Of a DNA stretch of 24,062 bases, positions 15,277 through 22,823 are shown in pieces. Origin of the DNA: Lichenicola sp964249735 (lineage in GTDB: Bacteria > Pseudomonadota > Alphaproteobacteria > Acetobacterales > Acetobacteraceae); contig CAXUDP010000052.1 of NCBI GenBank assembly GCA_964249735.1, positions 1 to 24,062 on the forward strand. The letters are read 5' to 3'. The translations under genes and the position numbers were made by a program. Numbering within the stretch: the first letter of the stretch is position 1; each line of letters opens with the position of its first letter. Under the pieces are notes generated by a model. That model saw only the letters and a program-made list of their open reading frames with translations, was not told the DNA's origin and made no database searches.

Positions 15277-17109
15277 ATGAACGCCAGCACCGACCTGAAG
15301 GACAGCCTTGCCCCGCGAGACGGCCAGGCGATCAGCCTGGCGGCTGCCAACGGCGCCGAGGTGCTGCTCCGGGTGCTGGAGGCGCAGGGGGTCGAGGTGG
15401 TGTTCGGCTATCCCGGCGGGGCGGTGCTGCCGATCTATGACGCGTTGTTCAAGCAGGATTCGATCCGGCACATCCTGGTGCGCCACGAGCAGGCGGCGGT
15501 GCATGCGGCCGAGGGATATGCGCGCTCCACCGGGAAGGTGGGGGTGGTGCTGGTGACGTCGGGGCCGGGGGCGACCAACGCGGTCACCGGGCTGGTCGAC
15601 GCGCTGATGGATTCGATCCCGGTGGTGTGCCTGACCGGGCAGGTGCCGACCCACATGATCGGCAACGACGCGTTCCAGGAGGCCGACACCACCGGCATCA
15701 CCCGGCCGGCGACCAAGCACAACTACCTGGTCAAGCGGGCAGGTGATCTCGCGCGCACGGTGCACGAGGCGTTCTACGTGGCGCGCAGCGGACGGCCGGG
15801 GCCGGTGGTGGTGGACCTGCCGAAGGACATCATGGTCGGGCCGGCGAGCTACGCGCCGGCGTCGGAGGCGCCGCACCGGTCGTACCGGCCGGTGCGCGAG
15901 CCGGCGCGGGACGCGATCGAGGCCGCGGTGGCGGCGATGAAGGGTGCGCGGCGGCCGCTGTTCTATACCGGCGGCGGCGTGATCAACTCCGGGCCGGCGG
16001 CGTCGGAGGCGCTGATGCGGCTGGTGCGAATGACCGGGTTCCCGTGCACCTCCACGCTGATGGGGCTGGGGGCGTATCCGACCACCGACCGGCAGTTCCT
16101 CGGCATGCTGGGAATGCACGGGACGTACGAGGCGAACCTCGCCACGCATGGCTGCGACGTGCTGGTGAACATCGGCGCGCGGTTCGACGACCGGGTGACC
16201 GGGCGGCTGGACGCGTTCTCGCCGGGCTCGACCAAGATCCACGTCGACATCGACGCGTCGTCCATCAACAAGATCGTGCGGGTGGACGTGCCCGTGCTGG
16301 GCGATGCCGGGCGCGCCATCGAGATGATGATCGAGGCGTGGGAGCGGGACGACGCCCTGGTCGACCGCGAGGCGCTGGCGGGGTGGTGGCGGCAGATCGA
16401 CGCGTGGCGGGCGATCGACAGCCTGGCGTATCGGCAGGACGCGGCGCCGTCGTCGGTGATCAAGCCGCAGCACGCGATCCGGCGGCTGCATGCGCTGTCG
16501 CAAGAGACCGGGCGCGACACGTTCGTGACCACGGAGGTGGGGCAGCACCAGATGTGGGCGGCGACGCACTTCCAGTACGACCGGCCGAACCGGTGGATGA
16601 CGTCGGGCGGGCTGGGCACGATGGGCTACGGGCTGCCGGCGGCGGTGGGAGTGCAGGTGGCGCATCCGGACGCGCTGGTGATCGACATCGCCGGCGAGGC
16701 GTCGACGTTGATGAACATCCAGGAGCTGGGAACGATCGCGCAGTACCGGCTGCCGGTGAAGCTGTTCATCCTGAACAACCGCTACATGGGCATGGTGCGG
16801 CAATGGCAGGAGCTGCTGCACGGCAGCCGCTATTCGCAGAGCTACAGCGAGGCGCTGCCGGACTTCGTCAAGCTGGCGGACGCGTTCGGGGCGACGGGGA
16901 TGCGGGCGGGGAACCTCGGGGAGCTGGACGACGTGATCCGGCGCATGCTGGCGCATGACGGGCCGGTGATCGCCGACATCTGCGTCGACGAGGCGGAGAA
17001 TTGCTATCCGATGATCCCGTCGGGGGCCGCGCACAACGAGATGATCCTGGGCCCGGAGCAGAGCGAGCAGGCGGCGCGGATCACCGACGAAGGCCTGATG
17101 CTGGTCTAG
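15277..17109 (+). CDS. ilvB: Acetolactate synthase large (catalytic) subunit
   Basis: A thiamine-diphosphate and FAD enzyme joining two pyruvates, or pyruvate and 2-oxobutyrate, in the first common step of valine, leucine and isoleucine synthesis. It has 610 residues. Glu71 in RHEQAA is the cofactor-activating glutamate, followed by TSGPGATN (94-101). The diphosphate-binding loop reads GEASTLMNIQEL instead of the common GDG...N pattern; GEAS is, to my knowledge, the usual alphaproteobacterial form, so I do not regard it as a defect. RYMGMVRQWQELLH is the conserved C-terminal substrate/FAD region. The ATG at 15277 has AGGAG 6 nt upstream; an upstream extension to 15202 carries no family sequence. 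It is the first gene of ilvB-ilvH-ilvC. Confidence 0.96.
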   Translation: MNASTDLKDSLAPRDGQAISLAAANGAEVLLRVLEAQGVEVVFGYPGGAVLPIYDALFKQDSIRHILVRHEQAAVHAAEGYARSTGKVGVVLVTSGPGATNAVTGLVDALMDSIPVVCLTGQVPTHMIGNDAFQEADTTGITRPATKHNYLVKRAGDLARTVHEAFYVARSGRPGPVVVDLPKDIMVGPASYAPASEAPHRSYRPVREPARDAIEAAVAAMKGARRPLFYTGGGVINSGPAASEALMRLVRMTGFPCTSTLMGLGAYPTTDRQFLGMLGMHGTYEANLATHGCDVLVNIGARFDDRVTGRLDAFSPGSTKIHVDIDASSINKIVRVDVPVLGDAGRAIEMMIEAWERDDALVDREALAGWWRQIDAWRAIDSLAYRQDAAPSSVIKPQHAIRRLHALSQETGRDTFVTTEVGQHQMWAATHFQYDRPNRWMTSGGLGTMGYGLPAAVGVQVAHPDALVIDIAGEASTLMNIQELGTIAQYRLPVKLFILNNRYMGMVRQWQELLHGSRYSQSYSEALPDFVKLADAFGATGMRAGNLGELDDVIRRMLAHDGPVIADICVDEAENCYPMIPSGAAHNEMILGPEQSEQAARITDEGLMLV

Positions 17110-17123
17110 CGCCGATCGGGTTT

Positions 17124-17167
17124 CCAAAGGGCGACTGCCCTTTGGCGGGTCCAGGGCAGCGCCCTGG
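17124..17167. repeat. Double-hairpin REP-like element between ilvB and ilvH
   Basis: Two perfect stem-loops stand side by side: CCAAAGGGC-GACT-GCCCTTTGG (17124-17145) and CCAGGGC-AGC-GCCCTGG (17151-17167), joined by CGGGT. The pattern of alternating 'gggca/gccct' stems looks like a mobile intergenic palindrome of a kind I recall as common in Acetobacteraceae genomes. It occupies most of the 77-bp gap between the two acetolactate synthase subunits and would fold in the shared mRNA. Confidence 0.7.
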
Positions 17168-17186
17168 CCTTCACCAAGGAACGATG

Positions 17187-17702
17187 ATGTCCCCCCAAGA
17201 GGAGCCGCAGGTGACCGCGGTAATCGCCGTGCTGGTGGAGAACGAGAGCGGCGTGCTGGCGCGCGTGATCGGGCTGTTCTCGGGCCGCGGCTACAACATC
17301 GAGAGCCTGACTGTGGCGCCGGTCGAGGAGGGCGGCAACCGGTCGCGTATCAACATCGTCACCTCCGGCACGCCGATGGTGATCGAGCAGATCAAGGCGC
17401 TGCTGTATCGCCTAGTGCCGGTGCACAAGGTGTCGGACCTGACGCAAAGCGGGCCGCACGTGGCGCGCGAGCTGGCGCTGGTCAAGGTGGTGTCGAGCGG
17501 CGAGCCGCGCACCGAGGCGCTGCGCGTGGCGGAAGCGTTCCGGGCGCGTGCGGTGGACACCACCACCGGCTCGTTCGTGTTCGAGCTGACCGGGGCGCCG
17601 GAGAAGATCGAGACGTTCATCGACCTGATGCGGCCGCTCGGCCTGGTCGAGGTGTCGCGCACCGGGATCGCCGCCATCGCCCGCGGGCCGCGAACCATCT
17701 GA
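17187..17702 (+). CDS. ilvH: Acetolactate synthase small (regulatory) subunit
   Basis: A 171-residue regulatory partner that raises acetolactate synthase activity and confers valine feedback inhibition. The N-terminal ACT domain is plain: AVLVENESGVLARVIGLFSG, then RGYNIESLTVAP, which contributes the valine site at the dimer interface. The C-terminal domain (from about residue 80) matches the ALS small-subunit C-terminus. Two tandem ATG codons (17184, 17187) are available; AAGGA is only 3 nt from the first and 6 nt from the second, so I prefer 17187. It is separated from ilvB by a structured repeat and from ilvC by 34 bp. Confidence 0.95.
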   Translation: MSPQEEPQVTAVIAVLVENESGVLARVIGLFSGRGYNIESLTVAPVEEGGNRSRINIVTSGTPMVIEQIKALLYRLVPVHKVSDLTQSGPHVARELALVKVVSSGEPRTEALRVAEAFRARAVDTTTGSFVFELTGAPEKIETFIDLMRPLGLVEVSRTGIAAIARGPRTI

Positions 17703-17736
17703 CTTCCGTCTTTTTCCCTTCAAGGAGAATCTGACC

Positions 17737-18756
17737 ATGCGCGTCTATTACGACCGCGACGCCGACGTGAACCTGATCAAGGGGCGCAAGGTGGCCATCA
17801 TCGGCTACGGCAGCCAGGGGCACGCCCACGCCAACAACCTCAAGGACAGCGGCGTGTCCGAGCTGGTGGTGGGGCTGCGGCCGGGCTCGGGCGGGATCGC
17901 GAAGGCGGACGCGGCCGGCCTCCGGGTGATGGGGCCGTCGGAAGCAGCGGCCTGGGCCGACGTGGTGATGGTGCTGACGCCGGACGAGCTGCAGGGCGAC
18001 CTGTATGCCGAGCACCTGCATCGCAATCTTCGGGAAGGGGCGGCGATCGCCTTCGCGCATGGGCTCGCGGTGCATTTCCGGGTGATCGAGCCGCGGCCGG
18101 ATCTGGACGTGTTCATGATCGCGCCGAAGGGACCGGGGCACACCGTGCGCTCGGAGTACCAGCGCGGCGGCGGGGTGCCGTGCCTGGTGGCAGTGGCGCA
18201 GGACCCGTCGGGCAACGCGCTGGAGATCGCGCTGTCCTATGCGAGCGCCATCGGCGGCGGGCGGGCCGGGATCATCGAGACGACGTTCAAGGAGGAATGC
18301 GAGACCGACCTGTTCGGCGAGCAGGCGGTGCTGTGCGGCGGGCTGGTCGAGCTGATCCGCGCCGGGTTCGAGACGCTGGTGGAAGGCGGATACGCGCCGG
18401 AGATGGCGTATTTCGAGTGCCTGCACGAGGTGAAGCTGATCGTGGACCTGATCTACGAGGGCGGCATCGCCAACATGAACTACTCGATCTCCAACACCGC
18501 TGAGTATGGCGAGTATGTCACCGGGCCACGCATCGTCACCGCCGAAACCAAGGCGGAGATGAAGCGGGTGCTCGTCGACATCCAGAGCGGCACCTTCACC
18601 CGCAACTGGCTGCTGGAGAACAAGGTCGGGCAGGTAAGCTTCAAGGCGACGCGGGCGCGGGTCAATGCGCACCAGATCGAGCAGGTGGGCGAGACGCTCA
18701 GGGCGATGATGCCGTGGATCGGCAAGAACCGGCTGGTGGACAGGACGCGGAACTGA
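17737..18756 (+). CDS. ilvC: Ketol-acid reductoisomerase (class I, NADP-dependent)
   Basis: Isomerises and reduces acetolactate or acetohydroxybutyrate, the second common branched-chain step, using Mg and NAD(P)H. At 339 residues it is the short class I form. The Rossmann loop is GYGSQGHAHA (23-32). The cofactor-specificity loop is GLRPGSGG (46-53), and its Arg48 and Ser51 suggest NADPH. Catalytic residues include His108 in FAHGLAVHF, Lys131 in APKGPGH, and the metal ligands Asp191 and Glu195 in ETDLFGEQAVLCGG. The knotted C-terminal domain ends with NMNYSISNTAEYG. The ATG at 17737 has AAGGAG 9 nt upstream. Third gene of the ilv operon. Confidence 0.97.
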   Translation: MRVYYDRDADVNLIKGRKVAIIGYGSQGHAHANNLKDSGVSELVVGLRPGSGGIAKADAAGLRVMGPSEAAAWADVVMVLTPDELQGDLYAEHLHRNLREGAAIAFAHGLAVHFRVIEPRPDLDVFMIAPKGPGHTVRSEYQRGGGVPCLVAVAQDPSGNALEIALSYASAIGGGRAGIIETTFKEECETDLFGEQAVLCGGLVELIRAGFETLVEGGYAPEMAYFECLHEVKLIVDLIYEGGIANMNYSISNTAEYGEYVTGPRIVTAETKAEMKRVLVDIQSGTFTRNWLLENKVGQVSFKATRARVNAHQIEQVGETLRAMMPWIGKNRLVDRTRN

Positions 18757-18759
18757 GGT

Positions 18760-18784
18760 GCCTCGACGGGACGTGCATCGAGGC
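18760..18784 (+). terminator. Hairpin downstream of ilvC
   Basis: GCCTCGA (18760-18766) and TCGAGGC (18778-18784) form a perfect 7-bp stem with an 11-nt loop, 3 bp after the ilvC stop. No T-tract follows. It may mark the end of the ilv transcript or an RNA-processing point before the DUF3140 gene. Confidence 0.35.
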
Positions 18785-18837
18785 GGCGAACCTCGACGCT
18801 GCCGGGCCGTTTGTCGCGCAGCAACGGGAGGGCGATA

Positions 18838-19194
18838 ATGGCGGATGACGACCACCAGGAGATCATGAGGTCCTTCGGGGAGGTGGTGAACATGACACCC
18901 GCCGCCCTGGAGAAGTGGCTCGATAGCGACGAGTCGAAGTCGGTGGGCTGGGCGGACGGGGCCAACAAGAAGGAAGCCGGCGGCACCGAGGCGGTCGGTC
19001 ACAAGGAGGGGCACCGGATCGTCGAGATCAAGCACAAGAAGGCGGCGGACCTGACCGAGGACGACTACGCGCACATGAAGAAGGTGGTGGGCTACGTGCA
19101 TCGCCACTTGGCGCAGCACCCGTCCGGCGACGTGGAGCACAGCCGCTGGCGTGCCTCGCTGATGAACTGGGGGCACGATCCGCTGAAGGATTGA
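18838..19194 (+). CDS. DUF3140 family protein
   Basis: A 118-residue small acidic/basic protein of the DUF3140 family, whose function is unknown; some members carry a 'DNA-binding' label without experimental proof that I can cite. Family sequence is visible in VNMTPAALEKWLDSDESKSVG (17-37), EAVGHKEGHRIVEIKHKKAADL (51-72), EDDYAHMKKVVGYVHRHLAQ (74-93) and SRWRASLMNWGHDPL (102-116). There is no signal peptide or membrane segment. The ATG at 18838 has GGGAGG 6 nt upstream. It follows ilvC by 81 bp in the same direction and may be read through from it, but nothing links it to branched-chain synthesis. Confidence 0.85.
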   Translation: MADDDHQEIMRSFGEVVNMTPAALEKWLDSDESKSVGWADGANKKEAGGTEAVGHKEGHRIVEIKHKKAADLTEDDYAHMKKVVGYVHRHLAQHPSGDVEHSRWRASLMNWGHDPLKD

Positions 19195-19239
19195 TTGGCT
19201 GGCGCTGCGGCGGTCGACCGGCGGTATAGGATGGAAGTT

Positions 19240-19395
19240 ATGGTTGGCCAAGACCACCGGAAACCGGGGCTGGACGATATCTTAGCGCTTAGGATTGCTG
19301 TTGCCGGTATTGTTGTCGGATGGTTCGAAGAATTATATTGTGAGCGTAACGTGTCGCATATCTCGAATTCTTTTCTACTGAAGAAGGGATATTGA
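19240..19395 (+). CDS. Possible small protein in the AT-rich patch
   Basis: A 51-codon frame starting ATG GTT GGC with AGGA 8 nt upstream, ending TGA at 19395. It contains the hydrophobic stretch ILALRIAVAGIVVGWF (residues 13-28), possibly a single membrane segment, followed by a mixed tail ending LLKKGY. It has no family resemblance that I recognise, and its codon use is AT-rich unlike any neighbour. It may be a real small membrane protein, a remnant, or chance. Confidence 0.18.
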   Translation: MVGQDHRKPGLDDILALRIAVAGIVVGWFEELYCERNVSHISNSFLLKKGY

Positions 19396-19423
19396 GGTAG
19401 GGCGTGACGTCTTACACAAAGGC

Positions 19424-19442
19424 GATCTGTCACCTACAGATC
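19424..19442. repeat. Perfect inverted repeat in the AT-rich patch
   Basis: GATCTGT (19424-19430) and ACAGATC (19436-19442) with the 5-nt spacer CACCT. There is no adjoining T-tract, so an operator or RNA hairpin is more likely than a terminator. Confidence 0.35.
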
Positions 19443-19826
19443 AATCAAATCCGCGTCCTCCAACTCTGGCACAGCTACCATCACAGATAAAACGTCATCG
19501 CAAAAGTATTCCTAGTGATTGAAGAAATCACAAACACACTTCGGAGTTGAAGGCAGAGAGATGTCTGACGCCAAGGGCTTAAGTGCCTAACCGAGGCAGA
19601 CAGAGCTAACCGGCCACGCTTCACCGACATACGCACGGGGTGCGGTCGCGGCAGTCTCCCCGGAGCGACGGACGTATGATGGTCATTTGACGATGTTCGG
19701 GACCTACGCCAGGGTGCTGGTGCGGGCTGGACAGCCCGATCGGCCACCTGCGGCCGGGTCATCGCGGCATACCGGCGGCACGGCCCGTGCATGTCGTTCG
19801 CCCAGCAACCGGCAGCAGGAGCATTC

Positions 19827-21782
19827 ATGTCCATCATGGCGCTGAGCGGGTCGGACATCCTGTTCCCCGAGGGTCGTCGGACGATCCTGAACGATGACAG
19901 GCCGGCGGAATTCCTGCCTGGATGGCGCGCCGTGCACGCCTATGACGGGCTGTCGCCGGTGACGATCGTCACCTTCGTCAGCGACGACGGCGACGAGGGA
20001 TTGTGGTTCCTGGATTCGGAGCTGCGCCGGTGCGGCGGCAGCGCGGGCGAGGTGCCGGCGCCGATGCTGACGGACATGATGGACCGGCTGTGCCCGCTGC
20101 TCGACGGGCTGTGGGCGGCGCTGATGCTGTCGGACCGGCCGCGGCCGATGACGGAGGCGGAGCGGGACTTCCTCGACCTGCCGACGCATTGCCGCACCGG
20201 CCTGCTCGAGCTGTATCTCGGCGCCTTCGACTCCGCCCTGAGCTTCCGGCCCTTCGACCAGCCGGGCGGCGGGCAGCCGCATACGCCGACGCTGTCCTGC
20301 GGGTCGCGGCAGGTGCCGCTGCGCATGCAGGGAATGCACGGGCTGTTCGATCCGGGCCTGCTGCAGCGTGAGCAGCGACGGCTGGTCAGGGACGGCTTCA
20401 TGATCCTGCCCTCGCCGGTGGACGGGCAGCCATTGCGCTGCGACCGCAGTCTGGCGCTCGATGCCGACCTCACCGCCTATCGGCTGCACGACCCGCGCTG
20501 GCAGCTGACCGTCTACCTGCTCGCTGGCGAGATCTACTTCCGCACGATGGCGGTCTACGTGCCGGAGGCACGGCTGGTGCTGGCCACCGATCCGGACGCG
20601 TTCGCTGGGCGCTGGCCGGACCTGGAGATCGCGTTCCGCCGCCACCTCGCCCGACACGGCCGGGCGCTGTTCGGCTATCTCGATGCCGCCAACACCGTGC
20701 CGCTGCACTTCTGGCGCGGCCGCAACGCCATGCACCTGGGCCACCTGCTGTGGAACGACCTGTCCGGGATCGCGGCCCTGGTGGACGCGGTGCCGGCAGG
20801 CGGGCTGCCGTCGTTTCTCCTGTGCGAGATCGGGTCGCAGCCGGAAATATATGGGCCGATCGACCGGATCTTCCCGGAGCTGCAAGGCCGGGTGCTGCGG
20901 CGGGAGGAGCCGTTCATGGCCCTGGTCGACGGCTTCTACGAGACGCGGGCCTGCCTGTTCAGGTCGAGCGGCATGCAGGTCAGCCGGGCGCTGCGCGACC
21001 GCATCAGCGCGCCGGACCGCCATGCGGAGGCGCCGGTGGTGCTGCTCGGCCTGCGCACCGAGAACCGCACCCTGCACGACCTGGCCGGGTTCTGCCGGGC
21101 GCTGGTGGCGCATCTGGCCGCCACGATCGGGCGCGCGCTGCTGGTGGTGGACGGGCACAACCGGCACGACGGCAACCCAGCCGATGGCGGCGGCGCGATG
21201 ATCTGGAGCCATGGCGAGCTGGACGCGCAGTCCTCGCCGGTGGCGGCGGAGCGGGAGCTGGTGGCGGTGATCCGCGAGGCGGCGCATGGCACGGGGATCG
21301 AGGTGCTGAGCACCGTCGGCGAGCCGGTGGCCGAAAGCGTCGCCTGGGGGCGGGCGGCCCGGTTCTTCGTCTCGTTCTGGGGTGCGGGGCTCGCCAAGTA
21401 CCGCTGGGTCTGCAACTGCCCGGGTGTGGTGATGACTAACCGCTGGAACCTCGGCAACCTCAACGACCTGCACATCTACTCCACCCCGGATACCATGGAG
21501 CAGCCGAGCCCGATGGCGTTCGTGGATGTGAACGCCGTTCACGACCTGCCGGACAGCCCGCTGCTGGTGCGTCACGGCGTGGCGCACGTGCCGTCGCTGT
21601 GCAACTTCCGGGTCGACCTGCCGGCGGTGCTGGAGGCGGTGGACGCGATGGCGCGGGAGCGGATCCCGGCGGCGCTGCGTGTGCCGGCCGCGCCGAGGCG
21701 GCGGGAGGCGGGTGTGGCGGCGGTCGAGGTCCGGCAGCGGCCGACGGCCCGCAAGTCGCGCGGGAGGGTCCCGGCCGCCTGA
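19827..21782 (+). CDS. Uncharacterised 651-residue protein, possibly glycosyltransferase-like
   Basis: A cytosolic-looking protein without signal peptide or membrane helices; I do not recognise a firm family. Residues 1-290 are an unknown N-terminal region (GLWFLDSELRRCGG; a run with HTPTLSCGSRQVPL). From 294 onward it resembles the C-terminal half of GT61-like or GT-B glycosyltransferases: HFWRGRNAMHLGHLLWNDLSG (294-314), PVVLLGLRTENRTLHDL (403-419), RALLVVDGHNRHDGN (436-450), then ARFFVSFWGAGLAKYRWVCN (511-530), laid out like the GxxGAGLxN...PPG motif of GT61 enzymes. The last 35 residues are basic and low-complexity. I prefer the ATG at 19827 because AGGAG lies 5 nt upstream; an ATG at 19791 has none. 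It stands alone, with a 632-bp gap before it and convergent genes after it. The glycosyltransferase reading is inference. Confidence 0.7.
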   Translation: MSIMALSGSDILFPEGRRTILNDDRPAEFLPGWRAVHAYDGLSPVTIVTFVSDDGDEGLWFLDSELRRCGGSAGEVPAPMLTDMMDRLCPLLDGLWAALMLSDRPRPMTEAERDFLDLPTHCRTGLLELYLGAFDSALSFRPFDQPGGGQPHTPTLSCGSRQVPLRMQGMHGLFDPGLLQREQRRLVRDGFMILPSPVDGQPLRCDRSLALDADLTAYRLHDPRWQLTVYLLAGEIYFRTMAVYVPEARLVLATDPDAFAGRWPDLEIAFRRHLARHGRALFGYLDAANTVPLHFWRGRNAMHLGHLLWNDLSGIAALVDAVPAGGLPSFLLCEIGSQPEIYGPIDRIFPELQGRVLRREEPFMALVDGFYETRACLFRSSGMQVSRALRDRISAPDRHAEAPVVLLGLRTENRTLHDLAGFCRALVAHLAATIGRALLVVDGHNRHDGNPADGGGAMIWSHGELDAQSSPVAAERELVAVIREAAHGTGIEVLSTVGEPVAESVAWGRAARFFVSFWGAGLAKYRWVCNCPGVVMTNRWNLGNLNDLHIYSTPDTMEQPSPMAFVDVNAVHDLPDSPLLVRHGVAHVPSLCNFRVDLPAVLEAVDAMARERIPAALRVPAAPRRREAGVAAVEVRQRPTARKSRGRVPAA

Positions 21783-21798
21783 CCGATCCCGCCGGTCA
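21780..21798. terminator. Hairpin formed by the two convergent stop codons
   Basis: TGACCG (21780-21785) and CGGTCA (21793-21798) are perfect 6-bp arms with a 7-nt loop. The left arm contains the TGA of the plus-strand gene and the right arm the complement of the TGA of the minus-strand gene. It is symmetric, so it could act on both transcripts; there is no T-tract. Confidence 0.4.
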
Positions 21799-22017
21799 GT
21801 CGGACAGGGCGCGGGCCTCGTCGGGCAGCATGATCGGGATGCCGTCGCGGACCGGATAGGCAAGGCCGGCCTGTTGGCTGACCAGCTCGCCCTTGTCGCG
21901 GTCGTAGACCAGCGGGCCCTTGGTCACCGGGCAGACCAGGATCTCGAGCAGGCGCGGGTCCACAGCCGTCGGGCGCGGCTGGGCCGGCAGGTCGTCCGGA
22001 GGGGCGGTGTCGTCCAT
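21796..22017 (-). CDS. UPF0434 / Trm112-like small protein
   Basis: A 73-residue protein of the UPF0434 (YcaR/Trm112-like) family. The core is LLEILVCPVTKGPLVYDRDKGELVSQQAGLAYPVRDGIPIML. Only one of the zinc-ligand cysteines of Trm112 is retained, as is usual in the alphaproteobacterial version with VCPVTKGPL, so it probably does not bind zinc in the Trm112 way. Trm112 in eukaryotes and archaea activates methyltransferases; the bacterial role is unsettled. The ATG at 22017 is preferred; a GTG at 22032 is possible, and neither has a clear ribosome site. Last gene of the run with the thioredoxin-TPR and LON-domain genes, with a 45-bp gap to the latter. Confidence 0.87.
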   Translation of the reverse strand: MDDTAPPDDLPAQPRPTAVDPRLLEILVCPVTKGPLVYDRDKGELVSQQAGLAYPVRDGIPIMLPDEARALSD

Positions 22018-22062
22018 GGGGCTGTGTCGCACCGGACGGGGGGTGTTGGGAAGATGCCGGCG

Positions 22063-22776
22063 TCAGGCCGAGTGCGGCCGGCCATCGTTCTCGTCGGTCT
22101 CGTGCCCGGCCATCTCCAGCAGCGCCTGCAGGGTGCCGGCGCGTTCGGACAGGGTGGGAGCTTCCAGCAGCGCCTGCTTCTCCGCCGGCGGGAACGGGCA
22201 GATCATGCTCAGCGTGGTAAGCAGGGTGTCGTCGTCCATCTGCTCGATCGCCTCCCAGCGCGCCTCGAAGCCGCGGTGGGCGAAGTAGCGGCGCAGCGTG
22301 TCCAGCAGCGACTCGCGGTCGAACGCGACCTCGCCCGGCTCGTCCAGGTCGCGCCCGAAGCCGTCATAGGACACCGACAGCAGGCGGTACGGATGTGGCC
22401 CGTCGAGCTCTGCCAGCACCCTGAAGCGGGCGATGCCGGTCAGCGAGATGCTGCAGGTGCCGTCCTCGCGCTCGGAGAAGCTGGAAAGGCGGCCGACACA
22501 GCCGACCCGGAACAGCGCCGGCGGGGCGTCGTCGTCGGGCGCATTGGGATCGGGATCGTCCTGGCCATCGCTGGGCTGGATCATGCCGAACAAGCGGTCG
22601 GTGGCCAGCACGTCCTCGACTAGGGCAAGGTAGCGCGGCTCGAAGATGTTCAGCGGCAGACGGCCGCGCGGCAGCAGCAGGGCGCCGCCGAGCGGGAACA
22701 CCGGCAGCCGTCTTGGCAACGCGCCCACGCGCAGGTCGCGCAGGCGGGGGACGCGTCGGACGATCCGTGAGCTCAT
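22063..22776 (-). CDS. LON substrate-binding domain protein (Lon N-terminal-like)
   Basis: A 237-residue stand-alone Lon N-terminal (substrate-recognition) domain with no ATPase or protease part. Diagnostic blocks are LPVFPLGGALLLPRGRLPLNIFEPRYLALVEDVL from about residue 24, FGMIQP, VGCVGRLSSF, DGTCSISLTGIARFRV, and a helical C-terminal bundle beginning near WEAIEQMDDDTLL. An acidic insertion (QDDPDPNAPDDDA, about 72-84) is a linker. It probably binds unfolded or specific proteins, and the adjacent thioredoxin/TPR protein suggests a proteostasis context (inference). The ATG at 22776 has AGGAGA 6 nt upstream. Transcribed after cnoX with a 46-bp gap. Confidence 0.92.
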   Translation of the reverse strand: MSSRIVRRVPRLRDLRVGALPRRLPVFPLGGALLLPRGRLPLNIFEPRYLALVEDVLATDRLFGMIQPSDGQDDPDPNAPDDDAPPALFRVGCVGRLSSFSEREDGTCSISLTGIARFRVLAELDGPHPYRLLSVSYDGFGRDLDEPGEVAFDRESLLDTLRRYFAHRGFEARWEAIEQMDDDTLLTTLSMICPFPPAEKQALLEAPTLSERAGTLQALLEMAGHETDENDGRPHSA

Positions 22777-22800
22777 GCGCTTTCTCCTGTACGGGTCCCA

Positions 22801-22823
22801 ACACCGGGTCCCGCCGGCGGTGT
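22801..22823. other. Hairpin in the cnoX - LON gene gap
   Basis: ACACCG (22801-22806) and CGGTGT (22818-22823) form a perfect 6-bp stem immediately after the upstream gene's stop in the 46-bp intergenic gap. It may affect relative expression of the two genes. A direct repeat GGGTCCC (22794-22800, 22806-22812) overlaps it. Confidence 0.3.

Larger units (their letters stand above)
19195..19826. other. Long non-coding gap with an AT-rich patch
   Basis: There are 632 bp without a well-supported gene. Composition shifts sharply: 19321-19380 holds 23 G/C of 60 bases and 19501-19560 holds 24 of 60, against neighbouring genes that are strongly GC-rich. Inside are an inverted repeat GATCTGT-CACCT-ACAGATC (19424-19442), a smaller one GTGATT-GAAGA-AATCAC (19515-19531), and a longer-range pair TGTCTG/CAGACA (19562-19567, 19597-19602) enclosing GGC/GCC. 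From about 19610 the sequence becomes GC-rich again. It could be a promoter/RNA-bearing leader of the next gene or a remnant of imported DNA. Confidence 0.5.

Noticed and set aside
16681..16722. Loss of the GDG cofactor motif in acetolactate synthase (GEAS instead)
   Set aside because: I know this as the usual alphaproteobacterial form; the rest of the enzyme is intact, so it is not evidence of inactivity.
19481..19858. 125-codon minus-strand frame across the AT-rich patch and the start of the 651-residue gene
   Set aside because: It is antisense to the start of the supported gene, has no recognisable sequence, and changes composition midway without reason.
21796..22017. Missing zinc-binding cysteines in the Trm112-like protein as a sign of a pseudogene
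   Set aside because: A single cysteine in VCPVTKGPL is usual for UPF0434 proteins in this lineage and the core is otherwise complete.
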